From positions 4,719,501 through 4,783,500 of the forward strand of contig NC_065575.1 in NCBI RefSeq assembly GCF_937616625.2: a stretch of 64,000 nt of DNA, written 5' to 3'. Shown here piece after piece: positions 12,999-23,902 of the stretch (the first letter of the stretch is position 1; each line of letters begins with the position of its first letter). The DNA comes from Mercurialis annua (lineage: Eukaryota; Streptophyta; Magnoliopsida; Malpighiales; Euphorbiaceae). The translations under genes were made by a program, and so were the position numbers. Below the pieces are notes generated by a model, which did not search any database, had not been told where the DNA came from, and saw only the letters and a list, made by a program, of their open reading frames with translations.

Positions 12999-13650
12999 AT
13001 TTTTTGTTTTTGACCATCAATTAATTTGATCAAATAAAAAGGAAATAAATCTTTAATTTTAAGAGAAGATTACAAAACTATACAAAAAATTAATAAAGTT
13101 TACAAAAATGCTAACTAAACTCATTTATTACACTAGCACCTAAAAACTTAAAAAGTTTACATTTTATACCTAACCACTAATTAAGAGACACATGTCTTAC
13201 TCAAATAGCAAAAAAAAAGCAAAAAAAAAACGTGCCAAACAGCTGTCAAAACGCGTGAAACAGCTGTAAAAACGCGTCAGAAGCGCGTCTGACGCGCGTC
13301 TTACACATGCGTCAGTCACGCGTCAGTTTTTCAAAACTATTCAACCATGTATCGGATATGTATCTGTTATGTATCAGATATGTATCGAGGACGTATTTGA
13401 TGATTATTTTTTCTTATTTCTAAAATAAAAATAAATAAATAAATTATTAATATGTATTATTTATGTGTCTCTAAGCAGTATGTATAATATATATTAAATT
13501 AAAAGATATATGTATCACATACTTTAATTAAAATTCACGCATCAAATAATAGCAATATAACATCTTATATACATGTGATATATAAAAAAAACAACTAATA
13601 ACAATATGTATCCCCTTCATTAAATCTATCACCATTGATAAAAATAATAA

Positions 13651-14262
13651 GGCTTAATTCCTTAAAAAACCTCCACCTTGCATTTTTTTTTCGTTTATAC
13701 CCTGACCTTGTAAAAACACCATTTGTACCCAATTTTGAGTTTTTATGTTTCATCTCTACCCAAAAGCATTAAATTGTGCTCTTTTCAGTTAAAAAAAGTT
13801 TAAAACAATCCTTCATTTTTAACTTATATACGAATTAGATATTAATGTTATTAATAGTACAAAAATACCATCTTTTTCAAAAAATTAAAAATAATAATAA
13901 TTTTTTTAAATTTTTCTAAAAAATATTTCGATTTTTTTTTTAATTTTTTAAAAATATTTCCGACAAAAAAATTAAAAATAATAATAATTTTTTTTAATTT
14001 TTTATTATTTTATCAAATTAAAAAAATTAATTAATTATTTGGATGTATTTGATTATTTTTTAAGTTTAAGGATCTATTTGTATATTTTAAAATAGAAAAA
14101 AGTATGTTTTAAACTCTTTTCCAAATGAAAAAAGTACAATTTAATGCTTTTGGGTAGAGATGAAACATAAAAACCCAAAATTGGGTACAAATGGTGTTTT
14201 TACAAGGTCAGGGTATAAACGAAGAAAAAATACAAGGTGGAGTTTTTTTAAGGAATTAAGCC
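13651..14262. mobile_element. MULE-type MITE with 9-bp TSD
   Basis: The arms are inverted repeats of about 150 bp: GGCTTAATTCCTTAAAAAAC at the left end and its near-perfect complement at the right end. The duplicated target AAATAATAA is perfect at 13642-13650 and 14263-14271. The 612-bp length, the 9-bp duplication and the absence of coding capacity fit a non-autonomous Mutator-like element. The arm sequence (CACC..TTGTACCC..) relates it to the elements at 24952, 54510 and the fragment at 20700. Confidence 0.85.
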
Positions 14263-14271
14263 AAATAATAA

Positions 14272-15102
14272 ATGTATATATTATTTATGTGTTTCAAAAC
14301 TATATTATTTATATGTATTATTTATGTGTCTCAAAATTATATTTTTAATATGGAGTATTATTTATGCGTCTCAAAAACTATTCAAATGGACATAATTTAC
14401 TTCAAAATCTTTTCATATTAAATACAACTTTAATGGTACATCTTAAATACAAACAATACATATTAAATACAACTTTAACGTTACATCTTAAAATACACCA
14501 AAAATACATATTAAATATACAAATAATATCTCTCTCTACTACTGTAATCTAGAATATTAAATACACTATTGTGCCATCAATTATATAAAAAATAGAGCAA
14601 AAAATCAGAAAATATGTCAATAGATGTCATGTAATGTGTACAAAATATACAAATAATACATTTTTGATACACTATTTATACATAATGCATATCAAAATAC
14701 ACAAATAATATATATTAAATATAATTTTAATAATACATCTACGATACATAAATAATACATATTAAATACAATTTTAATAATACATCTATTTTAATATAAA
14801 AATTACAATGTATAAATTTTACATCAAACATGTATCTATAATGTATCATAACTTAACGCTTATGTTATAATTTTTTTTTACAATTTTAAAAAAATTTAGT
14901 CTGCAATGTATCATAAGAGGGAATGATTTACTCATGATCTCATTTTTTAACACTCTCTCGAGCGTAATAATTAAATTGACTTGTGATCAAAGATGAACTA
15001 GCGTTAGCATATAATTATCACTTGTATGGGCTATTTCACTAGTTTAAAAATCGATTGATGTATCCACGATGTATTAAAGATGTATCGATAATGTATTATT
15101 GA
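14272..15102. repeat. Degenerate ACATATTAAATACAA / GATGTATC repeat tract
   Basis: No gene is seen. Variants of ACATATTAAATACAA and of ATGTATC recur many times, and the same vocabulary continues beyond the solo LTR (17193-17700). The LTR therefore inserted into a pre-existing repetitive tract. Confidence 0.55.
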
Positions 15103-15107
15103 TGTAT

Positions 15108-17192
15108 TGTCACGACCCAATCTCAGGGCCGAGACCGGCGCTAGGGAATGGGAGTGGTTGCTCCGAAACCCGTAGCAAGCCTAAAAACGTAAAATAATTT
15201 TTCGCGAAATATAAACATCATGCATGACATACATAAACACGTGTCATGCAGAATCATACATACCAGGCATACATGTCCTCTGGCAGTCACAATATAAATA
15301 ACGCAGCAAGCGTAAAACGTTTAAAACTTTAAAACGTTAAAGTTATATTTACAGAAAACTATTACATACAAGCTGACTGACAAAAGACTTATCTACTGCA
15401 GCTCTAAGAGTAAAGTACTATTTCTTTACATACTCAAAAATACAGACTTCTGGAAGTAGGATAGAAGTCCGTTGCTTCAAAGCGTCTTTATCCTGAAAGG
15501 AAATCTGTGAGGGGTCAGTATATTGGGATATACTGAGTGAGTTCATACATTTACTAATAAGTATTCAAATAAAACATAAAATTATAATCAATCATATGCA
15601 GCCAAGTACAAGATCCGATTGAAACCTTAATCCTCAACGTACTAACAATCGATCGATCAACCCAATCATAAATATCAATTGCGAGTCCAACTCGCTGGTG
15701 GCCCAGCCACTAGATACGGGGACTCCAGACTACACCGTAGTCGAGTACTCTCTCGTATCAAAATCATAAACCCAATCGTAAATTTCACATTCATCATCAG
15801 CTCCCAGCTGAGTCATATCAAAACTGGTGATCACACAGTCCTATTGTCGCCCAATAGGTAGCACGTTCCATCGGATCAATACTCGTTTCAAGTCAAGCAT
15901 ATGCATTTCATAAAAAGAATCTGCATTGCGATCATGCAAAACAAACATAAAGCACTATAACATATTTGCTTAAGTAAATACTTTAAAAGCAAATCGTATA
16001 AACTCACAGAAAACGCTTATCCAAAAATACGTCGGGGCTTTAGAACGTCAAGCTTCCCGAACTACTGGTCCAGCTACCTCTTGCCTCGCCGGATCTAAAA
16101 CAATTTTAAAACATTTGACTTGTATTAGAATCCTATTCTAAGATTGACTCTAGACTCAAGACTCGACACACTGAACTCTCATTAATCGTCGTGCTTCTCA
16201 CGTAGACTCCGATAAACGGTATCAAACTCGTTTACGGATAGTAAATCACTTTTAACTCAATCCTCTTTTAACCTCATTGGGTTAATTATTCACATTAATT
16301 CAATCGAGGTACGAAGAATCGAGGTGCGAGAATCGGAAGGTACATGTTCGTGCAGGGAGGTACACGTTCGTGTACCTTGATGGTACACGTTCGTGTACCT
16401 TGGTACACGGTCGTGTACCATATATTGGTACACGTTCGTGTACCATTGATGGTACACGTTCGTGTACCACATGTACACGATCGTGTACGATCCCCCGGAA
16501 TCGATTTCCGGAGTTTCCGACCTGCTATATACGTAAAAATGCTCCAAACTCAACCAAAATGCGTATTCTAAGCTCAAAACACTATATATCAATCCTATAC
16601 TCGATAAAACGATAAAATCGTTTCGTGGCCTAAAACTTTGAATCGATAAAACTCAAAATATAATCAACGAAACGGTAAAACGTCAAGCTTACCGTGATTA
16701 CCCGTCGAAATACGATCGTTTTGAGTTATAGAACGTCGAAAACGGACGAGAAACGAAAACCGCGCGACGAACTGTACGTTATCGCCGTTTGAAAGAAATG
16801 AACGAAGAAGGAGAAGAAGGATCTGGTGATTCCTTCATCTGAAGGAAATAATATATAACCTGGCTAATTTGTACTTTGGTCCTTGAAACTTTTCAAAAAT
16901 TTCAATTTAGTCCATAATCTATTCGCGTCCAAATTTTAAACGGTCTCCGATCGATTCGGAACTTTTACCATAAATACTATAAATTATTTCGCGGACTTTG
17001 GCGAAATAAAATCCATTACGGGATTTATAAATTATTTTATATTAATTTCTGAAGTCAAATCCCGCTAATTAATTTATTAAAATTTATTCTAAATTCCCGA
17101 TATAATTAAATTAAATTCTCCTTAATTTAATTTATCGGAAATCACGACACGTGGCACGACGTAATTATCTTGAAATATTTTGGGGTATTACA
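15108..17192. mobile_element. Solo LTR, probably Ty3/gypsy type
   Basis: The 2085-bp block starts TGTCACGACCC and ends GGGGTATTACA, so it has TG...CA termini. It is flanked by perfect 5-bp duplications TGTAT at 15103-15107 and 17193-17197. No gag/pol, primer-binding site or second LTR is present, so it is a solo LTR left by recombination. It is GC-richer than its surroundings, in contrast to the AT-rich tract it split. The termini, read as TGTAATACCCC...GGGTCGTGACA on the minus strand, and a TATATATTATT motif at about 16848 on that strand suggest minus-strand orientation; this is inference. It carries an array of 18-bp palindromes at 16339-16488. Confidence 0.85.
16339..16488. repeat. Array of seven GGTACACGNNCGTGTACC palindromes inside the LTR
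   Basis: Five perfect or near-perfect 18-bp palindromes lie at 16359-16376, 16382-16399, 16402-16419, 16427-16444 and 16451-16468. Degenerate units lie at each end (16339-16354 and 16472-16488). The central dinucleotide varies (TT, GT, TT, TT) while the half-sites GGTACACG/CGTGTACC are conserved. Spacers are 2-7 bp. Conserved half-sites with a variable centre look like dimer-binding sites. Confidence 0.85.
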
Positions 17193-17197
17193 TGTAT

Positions 17198-18660
17198 TTA
17201 TGATGAATGTATCTAAAATGTACCGGTGGTACATCAATGACATATTAGGTGATGTATCTATAATGTATAATTGATGTATCCAATATTTATATACATGATA
17301 TATAAATAAAAAAAAAAAGATGAACCCATAGCAATATAATGTTGTCATAAAATTTATCACAAATTGAAGTTAATCTTTGAGTTTATGTAAAAAAATGTAA
17401 ACATTTTACATAATACATATTAAATATAATTTTAATACTTGTATGAGTCACTAGTATAAAAATCGATCGATGTATCAACAATGTGTACTAAAGTATTATT
17501 GATGTATTTACGATATATCAGTAATGTATTTACAATATACTGGTGGTATATCTATATGACGTATCAGGTGATGTATCTAATATGTATATACATGATCTAT
17601 AAATAAGAAAGATGAACCAATAACAATATAATGTCGTCATAAATGTATTTGTGATGTATCTGATATGTATCATAAATGTATGAAATATGTGGCATCGAAC
17701 CGAATTTCAATTTTGTATCCAACCTTTCCACCTCGACGCCAAGTATTTGCTGCATAAACTTAAAAAATGAAATTAGTGCATTTTAAAAATTATACCCAGT
17801 TCTCATATTTATCAAATCTCAAACTCATATCAAAATTTAAAATGAAATTACTTTTTCATTAACAAAAATGTAAACAATAATTACTAACGCTAATTTTATC
17901 TAATATTACATAACATCTTTCTAATTAATAATTACCCACACTAATATTATTAAATATTACAGAACACCGTCCTAATCAACAACTCTATCAGAATCATCAA
18001 ACTCAAACTTTTACAAGAACAAAATATAAGTCATGGTGTGTAAATTCACTTTTAATTCAATTCCTTATAATTGCAAAGGGGGGATTATCAACGTATGCAC
18101 AAACATTTCCAAGCTCCAATCCAAAAATGATTATCAACTGATTGTCTACATACTGAAAATTACAAGTACCTACTCTGAAATTCTAATCTCTATCTTTTAC
18201 CATAAAAAGAAAAAAGAGAAACAAAATATAAGGAAAATGACAAAAAACCATAATCAAATCCTAATTGCTCTTCACTTTCTCATCTTTCTTCATCTCCTTC
18301 TGATTTCTCCACTAAGTATTTTCTACTAGCCATGTCAACAAATATCCAAAATCCATTTTGAACCATCTGCATTAAATAAAATTAAGAATTAAAAATCAAA
18401 TATAAAACAGAAACTCAAGAAAGAAATAAAGAGCCAAATTTGAAATTCAAGATTTTAATTAAGAAAAAAATAAACATACCCTCTTTGCATTGAATTCTTG
18501 ATTAGTGTTATTATCTTGCAATGGCTTCTTCTCCGGCGTTGAATCATCGAAAATTGCACTTTCAATCTCCGACTACAATATGACCGTCCTCCAAGCAACA
18601 TACCCAGCCAAAAACGCTCAAAAAAATACCAAAATAAATCTAAAAAGGCACATCTTTTAC
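17198..18660. other. AT-rich repeat tract without recognisable gene
   Basis: The GATGTATC-type repeats continue to about 17.7 kb. Beyond that the sequence is AT-rich with no convincing ORF. Short open frames at 18033-18329 and 18455-18730 have low-complexity composition and no motif I recognise. Confidence 0.45.
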
Positions 18661-18679
18661 TCTTTCTTGAAACACACAT

Positions 18680-18925
18680 AAATAAAAAATGAGATTCCCA
18701 ACGTGGCTGAGAGCAATCCTGATGCAGCACTCGTCTTCCTCGTGCTGAACCAAGCCTCGATCTTCAGCTTCGTTTGACGATGGAGTCGTTTGATGAGATG
18801 GGAATCGAGATTAAAGTGCTTGAAATTGCAGATCATCTTTTCTCGAGGGCCCTCCACCTCTATAACCTTGACTTTCACCTGTATTTTAACGTCGTATTGT
18901 ATGTTCATCAGATCTCGTCGGAGTT
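18680..18925 (-). pseudogene. Ribosomal protein L9 (uL6) gene fragment
   Basis: The minus strand reads VKIQVKVKVIEVEGPREKM, then FKHFNLDSHLI and KLKIEAWFSTRKTSAA, which matches the N-terminal half of plant 60S ribosomal protein L9 (uL6; VEGPRGKL, FKHLNLDFQLI, KLKIDAWFGTRKTSAA). After a frame change it continues IALSHVGNLI, the next conserved L9 motif, and then ends. Substitutions, the frameshift and the loss of the C-terminal half show it is dead. It lies near one end of a possible MULE, which suggests capture, but a degraded retrocopy is also possible. Confidence 0.75.
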
Positions 18926-19309
18926 GAAATTGTTGAGTTCGTCGTTGTTGTTGACGATGCGGTTTTGAGCGAAACTTTTTTAATCGGACGTTTAGCTGCA
19001 TTAATAATGGTGTTTTGGAGCAGGGCTAGTGGGGATAATCGGAGAGAAGCCGATTGTCGGGCTTGAATGGTGATCGTCACGGCAGCGGTGGTGGCAAAGG
19101 AAATGTGAAAAGGGATGGAGGCGATAACTAATTAGATGGAAGGGTTAGGATTAAGTAGGTATTAATTGTAATAAGTTATCCTTTTTAAGTATTTATTGTA
19201 AATGACAAATTAGCAGTCAATGAAAACAATTAGGGAACTTAGCATTTTTGAAATAAATCAGCGCTTTTGGCATATTTCTGTAATTTTTCCTAATTTTAAA
19301 CAAGTAGGA

Positions 19310-19979
19310 TGCACTTCATTAGTACGACTTACAAAGAGTTTTTAATGATTATTCCAATATAGAATAGGATTCTCATTTTATTTTTAATTTGTTACACTAA
19401 TTTATTTTAAAAAACCAAACTTATTTTTTTTTTTATATAATTTTTGTAGTACGAAACATGTAAACTTTTAAATTTTACAATTTTTATGGTACGAAACATG
19501 TGGCTAATATAATTTAAAACTGAAAAAAATAGACAACGAGCTATAATCAAATGATATAGATACTGTATAATATTTTTGTCGATGTTGTGAATTAATCCGC
19601 TAACAAACGCTCTTCCTTTTCAATTACTATGAATATAAAAAAAAGCTGAAAAAAGAATCCACAAATTGTACAATGATGCCAAAAGCCAGAAAGCAAATGA
19701 ATGAGAATCACTTTCTCGAACTTTGTGGCTGAGAGACGAACTCAACTTTCGGCCAATGAGTAAAAATAAAAGATTATCATTATAGACAAGTTGAGTAGGC
19801 ACTTGGTTTTTGCTATCTTTTCATTAATCTAGAAAACGAATTTGCATCTTTTTATTATTTTTTTGCCTAACACAATATGCATTTAACATACTTTTTATTA
19901 AGATATTCAATTAGATGCCAACTAAGAACTATATATGCAAAGTTCTTTTGGCCAAAAATATATACTCCCCTTTTGCTCT
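19310..19979. other. AT-rich intergenic DNA
   Basis: No gene, RNA gene or clear repeat was recognised here. It forms the left flank of the foldback element. Confidence 0.4.
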
Positions 19980-19989
19980 TGAATAAAAT

Positions 19990-21446
19990 GGGTTTTTTCC
20001 CATTAAATTGCCCCCTAAATATTATATTCCCAAATGGTGCCCCCTTATTGAATCCGCAAGTATGACTTGCGGATTTATTATGAATTCGCAAGTCATACTT
20101 GCGGATTCAATGACCATCCCTTAATCACCCAATTAAGGGTGATTAAGGGATGGTTATCAATCATTGGGAGACAAGTTTTGTCTCCCAATGATTGGTGAAT
20201 CATTGGGTTAATGATTGGGCATTTAATGCCCAATCATTAACCTAAATTATTAAAAAAATTAATTTTATTAAAAATCTATTTTAATATTACCTAATAATTA
20301 AAAATTAAAAAAATATTAAAATTAAATATAAATTTTAATATTTATAATAAATTAAAAAAACAATATTATTTTAAAATTTGAAATAAATCAATAATTTTAC
20401 CAATACTAATTTTTATATTATATTAATTTATTATTTAATGTTGGTAAAATGGTAGGTATTATGATTGTTAAAATTGATATTAAATAAAAATTACTGATAA
20501 GATTTTTAAACCTAGTATGATTTAGAAAAATGTAATAAATTAAAGAATTTAGTATAATTATAAAATTTAATTATATTTTAATAAAATGTTAGAGATTAGT
20601 TAAATTTAGGAGCAGAATATCACGGTGGTTCAAAATCGGTCCGATTTCGTGATTAGTTTTGTTCTATTTTGTACCAAATTTGTAAACAATTTTAAAAGGC
20701 CTAATCACTCAAAAACCCCTCACCTTTAAAAAAAATTTCAATCCCATCCCGACGTTGAAAAGTGTTGTCAATTAACTAAGTCTAAAGATGAAATTAAATT
20801 CTTTTTTATTCAAAAAAGTACAAATAAATCCTTTATTTTTAAAAACTAACTAAAAACCATAATCAAATTAACACTAATTTAAATTCTTAATTAATTTAAC
20901 TAAATTTAAATAAATTTTAAAAACATACAGTTAATATATGCTAGACGTGGAGAATGTTTTTTTAAATTTTTTTCAAATGAAAAAGACGTTAATTTAATAT
21001 TTCAGGGTACAATTAAAACATAAAAATGCAAAATAGGATAAAATTGACAAATTTTTGAATTTTAAAATAATCTTTTTTTTGATTTATTACAAATATTAAA
21101 ATTTATATTTGATTTTAATATTTTTTAATTTTCAATTATTAGGTATATATTAAAGTAAATTTTTATTGAAATTAATTTTTTTTTAATAATTTAGGTTAAT
21201 GATTGGGCATTAAATGCCCAATATTAACCTAATGATTACACCAATCATTGGGAGACAAAAGTTGTCTCCCAATGATTGGTAACCATCCCTTAATCACCCC
21301 TAATCAAGTGATTAAGGGATGGTCATTGAATCCGCAAGTATGACTTGCGGATTCATAATGAATCCGCAAGTCATACTTGCGGATTCAATAAGGGGGCACC
21401 ATTTGGGAATAAAATATTTTGGGGGCAATTTAATGGGAAAAAACCC
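19990..21446. mobile_element. Foldback/MULE-like element with about 390-bp inverted arms built of hairpins
   Basis: The arms, about 19990-20385 and 21050-21446, are long inverted repeats beginning GGGTTTTTTCCCATTAAATT. The element is flanked by a perfect 10-bp duplication TGAATAAAAT (19980-19989 and 21447-21456). Each arm holds a series of smaller palindromes: paired AATCCGCAAG/CTTGCGGATT units (about 20051-20110), CCATCCCTTAATCACC with its complement (about 20113-20155), CAATCATTGGGAGACAA with its complement (about 20158-20195), and TGGGCATTTAATGCCCA (about 20216-20232). The mirror arm repeats all of them. There is no transposase. The middle contains a truncated copy of another MITE (about 20697-21050). 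The duplication length favours Mutator-like mobilisation. Confidence 0.85.
20697..21050. mobile_element. Truncated MULE-type MITE nested in the foldback element
   Basis: The left arm begins GGCCTAATCACTCAAAAACC and runs through CAATCCCATCCCGACGTTG. Part of the right arm is present (TTCAGGGTACAATTAAAAC, GGATAAAATTGACAA), but the outer end that should complement the start is missing. The vocabulary is the same as in the elements at 24952 and 54510. Confidence 0.55.
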
Positions 21447-21456
21447 TGAATAAAAT

Positions 21457-22400
21457 CATCTCTGATTTTTTTATCTGAAATAAATATTTGAATTTTTTTT
21501 ATTAATAATATAATGACTACAACTTGCTACGCCAAATAAATTTATATATTTTTAAGAATTACTACATATAATAATACTACAAAAAGAAATTTCTCTTTTA
21601 ACTGATTTCTCCTTCAAATTTTATTAATCTTGTTGACAAAATAATTGTCTATAACATATCAAGTACTGTTATTGACGAGTAACTATAATATAATATGCTT
21701 TTTTATTATTCGACTAGTCTTTAAACAAGTCTGATTTCTTAATTATAAGAATACAAACTCTTTTAAATTTCTATATAAGAATACAAATTTACTTTCAGGA
21801 TAGAAGATACAAACTTTAAAATAAAATAAAATAAGCATAGTAAAAAAACCTAAAAACATTAATTGAAAAATAAATTTACCGTAAAAAAGAAATGCAATTT
21901 TTGTATTAAAATAATTGGATACATTGCTTATAATCCTAATCTTTTAAACTCATTAAGAATTGATTCGGACACGTTCAACTATTAATTATATGGAACTTAG
22001 TCTTATTGCATGAGCGTAAGACAACTTATCTAGACTCATTACAATATAAGTAAAATAACTTTTTGTTTTAAAGTAAAATTACAATATTTTTATTTTTAAT
22101 AATATTTCAATTTTAAATTTTTTATACTTCAGTTAAATCATAACTCCCAAGGAAAAAGATGATTTTGGTGGCTATTAGACATTGAAGATGGAATTGATAG
22201 GTACATATGATTGATGAATTTTTTTAAATAAGATATATTAATAATATGTTTTTATGTTTTATTGAAATAGAAGGGAAAAAACTATATAATTATACATTTG
22301 CAATGGCCGACATGGGCTTTATCTCATAATAAATTGAGTTTTGCAATGGTGAAACTGACGCAAAAACAAAAACTTTCAAAAGTGCAACAAAAAATTCCAA
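21457..22400. other. AT-rich intergenic DNA
   Basis: No gene or clear element is seen. Segments around 22140-22320 reappear in diverged form at about 24060-24190 (ATGATTTTGGTGG/ATGAATTTTTGGTGG, then GACATTGAAGATGG and TTTTATTGAAATAGAA), so the two regions are old duplicates. Confidence 0.45.
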
Positions 22401-22586
22401 AGGCTTAAGGATTATAAGGTGTTTGATTCAGTTTTTGGATAGAATTTTTAACTGTTATTATTATAGTGTTTGGTGAGATTTTTTTAAGATTATTTTTTGA
22501 GTTTTTTTAACCTTCAACAACAACTGTAAGAAAATCTCCATTTTAGAGTTTTTTTCAACAATTGACAGCTGTCTCAATATTTTTAA

Positions 22587-22904
22587 GGATTAATTACATA
22601 TAAAATCACCACCTTTACACGAATTCTAAAAAATAACACGACCTTTAAAACGTGTCAATTCAGGGCATCACCTTTCATTTCTTTTCAAAAACAACATGGA
22701 CACGTTTTTAGATAAAATTTTACTGATTTGGACACCCAATAGAAGTGCCACGTGTCATGCCACGTCAGCAAAAACGCCACTAAAATTGTGTCCATGTTGT
22801 CTTTAAAAAGAAATGAAAGGTGGTGCCCTGAATTGCCACGTTTTAAAAGTCGTGTTATTTTTGCAATTTCGTGTAAAGGTGGTGATTTTATATGTAATTA
22901 ACTC
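22587..22904. mobile_element. MULE-type MITE with 9-bp TSD (318 bp)
   Basis: The ends are complementary (GGATTAATTACATATAAAAT at the left; the mirrored form at the right). The duplication TATTTTTAA is perfect at 22578-22586 and 22905-22913. The core has GCCACGTGTCATGCCACGTC. It is related to the element at 59288. Confidence 0.85.
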
Positions 22905-23510
22905 TATTTTTAATTATTCAGACAAACTTATCCCAATTAAAAATATTATTTTTAATATAAAAAAATTAAATTATTTTTAAATATATACTCTAATAATTTA
23001 TAAATATATATAAATATTTTATTTATATTATAACACTTATATTTTAATAATATTTTAAAATAAATCATAAATCTAAAAAAACTATCTAAATAAGTTTAAA
23101 TTAAATAGTGCTTTTTATAAAAAAATATTATTACTATTTTTATCAAATATTATATCACATAAAATATTTATTATTTAATAATAAAAATAAAAATCTATAC
23201 CCTCTACGGTCAGTTTATATGTAAACAGTAACAATTAATCAAATATCATCAAAAACATATAATTTATCAGCTATAAGTAACAACTAACAACTATCACTTA
23301 TATAAGTAACAGCTGAACCAAACAAATTCTATATATAAGATGCACCTCTTTTTTTTACAATTATATCAAAAAAATTGAAGAAAATCAAAAGTAAAATGGC
23401 AATTATTATTTTAGCATGTTATTTATGCCTAATAGCTTTTCGAATTTTGAATGATGGAAAATGATAAAATAGATTAAGATAAAATGCTAAAACTGTGGGT
23501 TTTATAACTA

Positions 23511-23893
23511 GGTCTAATGGTAAAAAAAAACTCAAACCTTTACGATTTGTTGCAATTATATCCAAATCTTTTAATTTTTGCAATAATATCCAAATTGCAT
23601 TTTTTTGTTGTAATAATATCCAAATTGTATTTTTTGTAGCAATAATAGTCAAATTGATAGCTAAACTTGTTGTTTTCAATTAAGATATTAGGCTATTATT
23701 ATGTTTTGATGTATAATAATATAGTAAAGGTCCAAAAAAAAATGGCAAAAAAACTCAAAAAAAATCACATAAAAAGTGCAATTTGGATATTATTGCAACA
23801 AAATAATACAATTTGGATATTATTGCAAAAATTAAAAGGTTGGATATAATTGCAACAATTCGTAAAGGTTTGAGTTTTTTTTGCCATTAAGCC
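23511..23893. mobile_element. MULE-type MITE with near-perfect 9-bp TSD (383 bp)
   Basis: The terminal arms GGTCTAATGGTAAAAAAAAA and GGCTTAATGGCAAAAAAAA (minus strand) are complementary, and continue through TTGTTGCAATTATATCCAA. Within each arm ATAATATCCAAATTG recurs two or three times. Flanks TTATAACTA (23502-23510) and TTAGAACTA (23894-23902) match at 8 of 9 positions. Confidence 0.8.
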
Positions 23894-23902
23894 TTAGAAC
23901 TA

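Larger units (their letters stand above)
13060..19300. mobile_element. Possible large MULE-like element with captured gene fragment
   Basis: The left border region (about 13060-13200) and the reverse complement of the right border region (about 19130-19300) share degenerate blocks in the same order: GATTACAAAACTAT versus AATTACAGAAATATG, then CAAAAATGCTAA in both, then a CTTAAAAAG block followed by ATACCTA. The interior has diffuse GATGTATC-type repeats on both sides of a solo LTR and a ribosomal protein L9 fragment near the right end, the pattern of a Pack-MULE. No transposase and no clear 9-bp target duplication were found, so borders are approximate and the call is tentative. A MITE (13651-14262) and a solo LTR (15108-17192) are nested inside. 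Confidence 0.35.

Noticed and set aside
16290..16615. Overlapping open frames on both strands in the LTR
   Set aside because: They arise from the 18-bp palindrome array, which is free of stops in several frames. The translations are repetitive (RVP, CTR) and show no retroelement domain.
22416..23325. Possible hAT-like element surrounding the 22587 MITE
   Set aside because: GTGTTTGATTCAG and CTGAACCAAACAA are loosely complementary at the two ends, but no clear 8-bp duplication or further arm similarity was seen.
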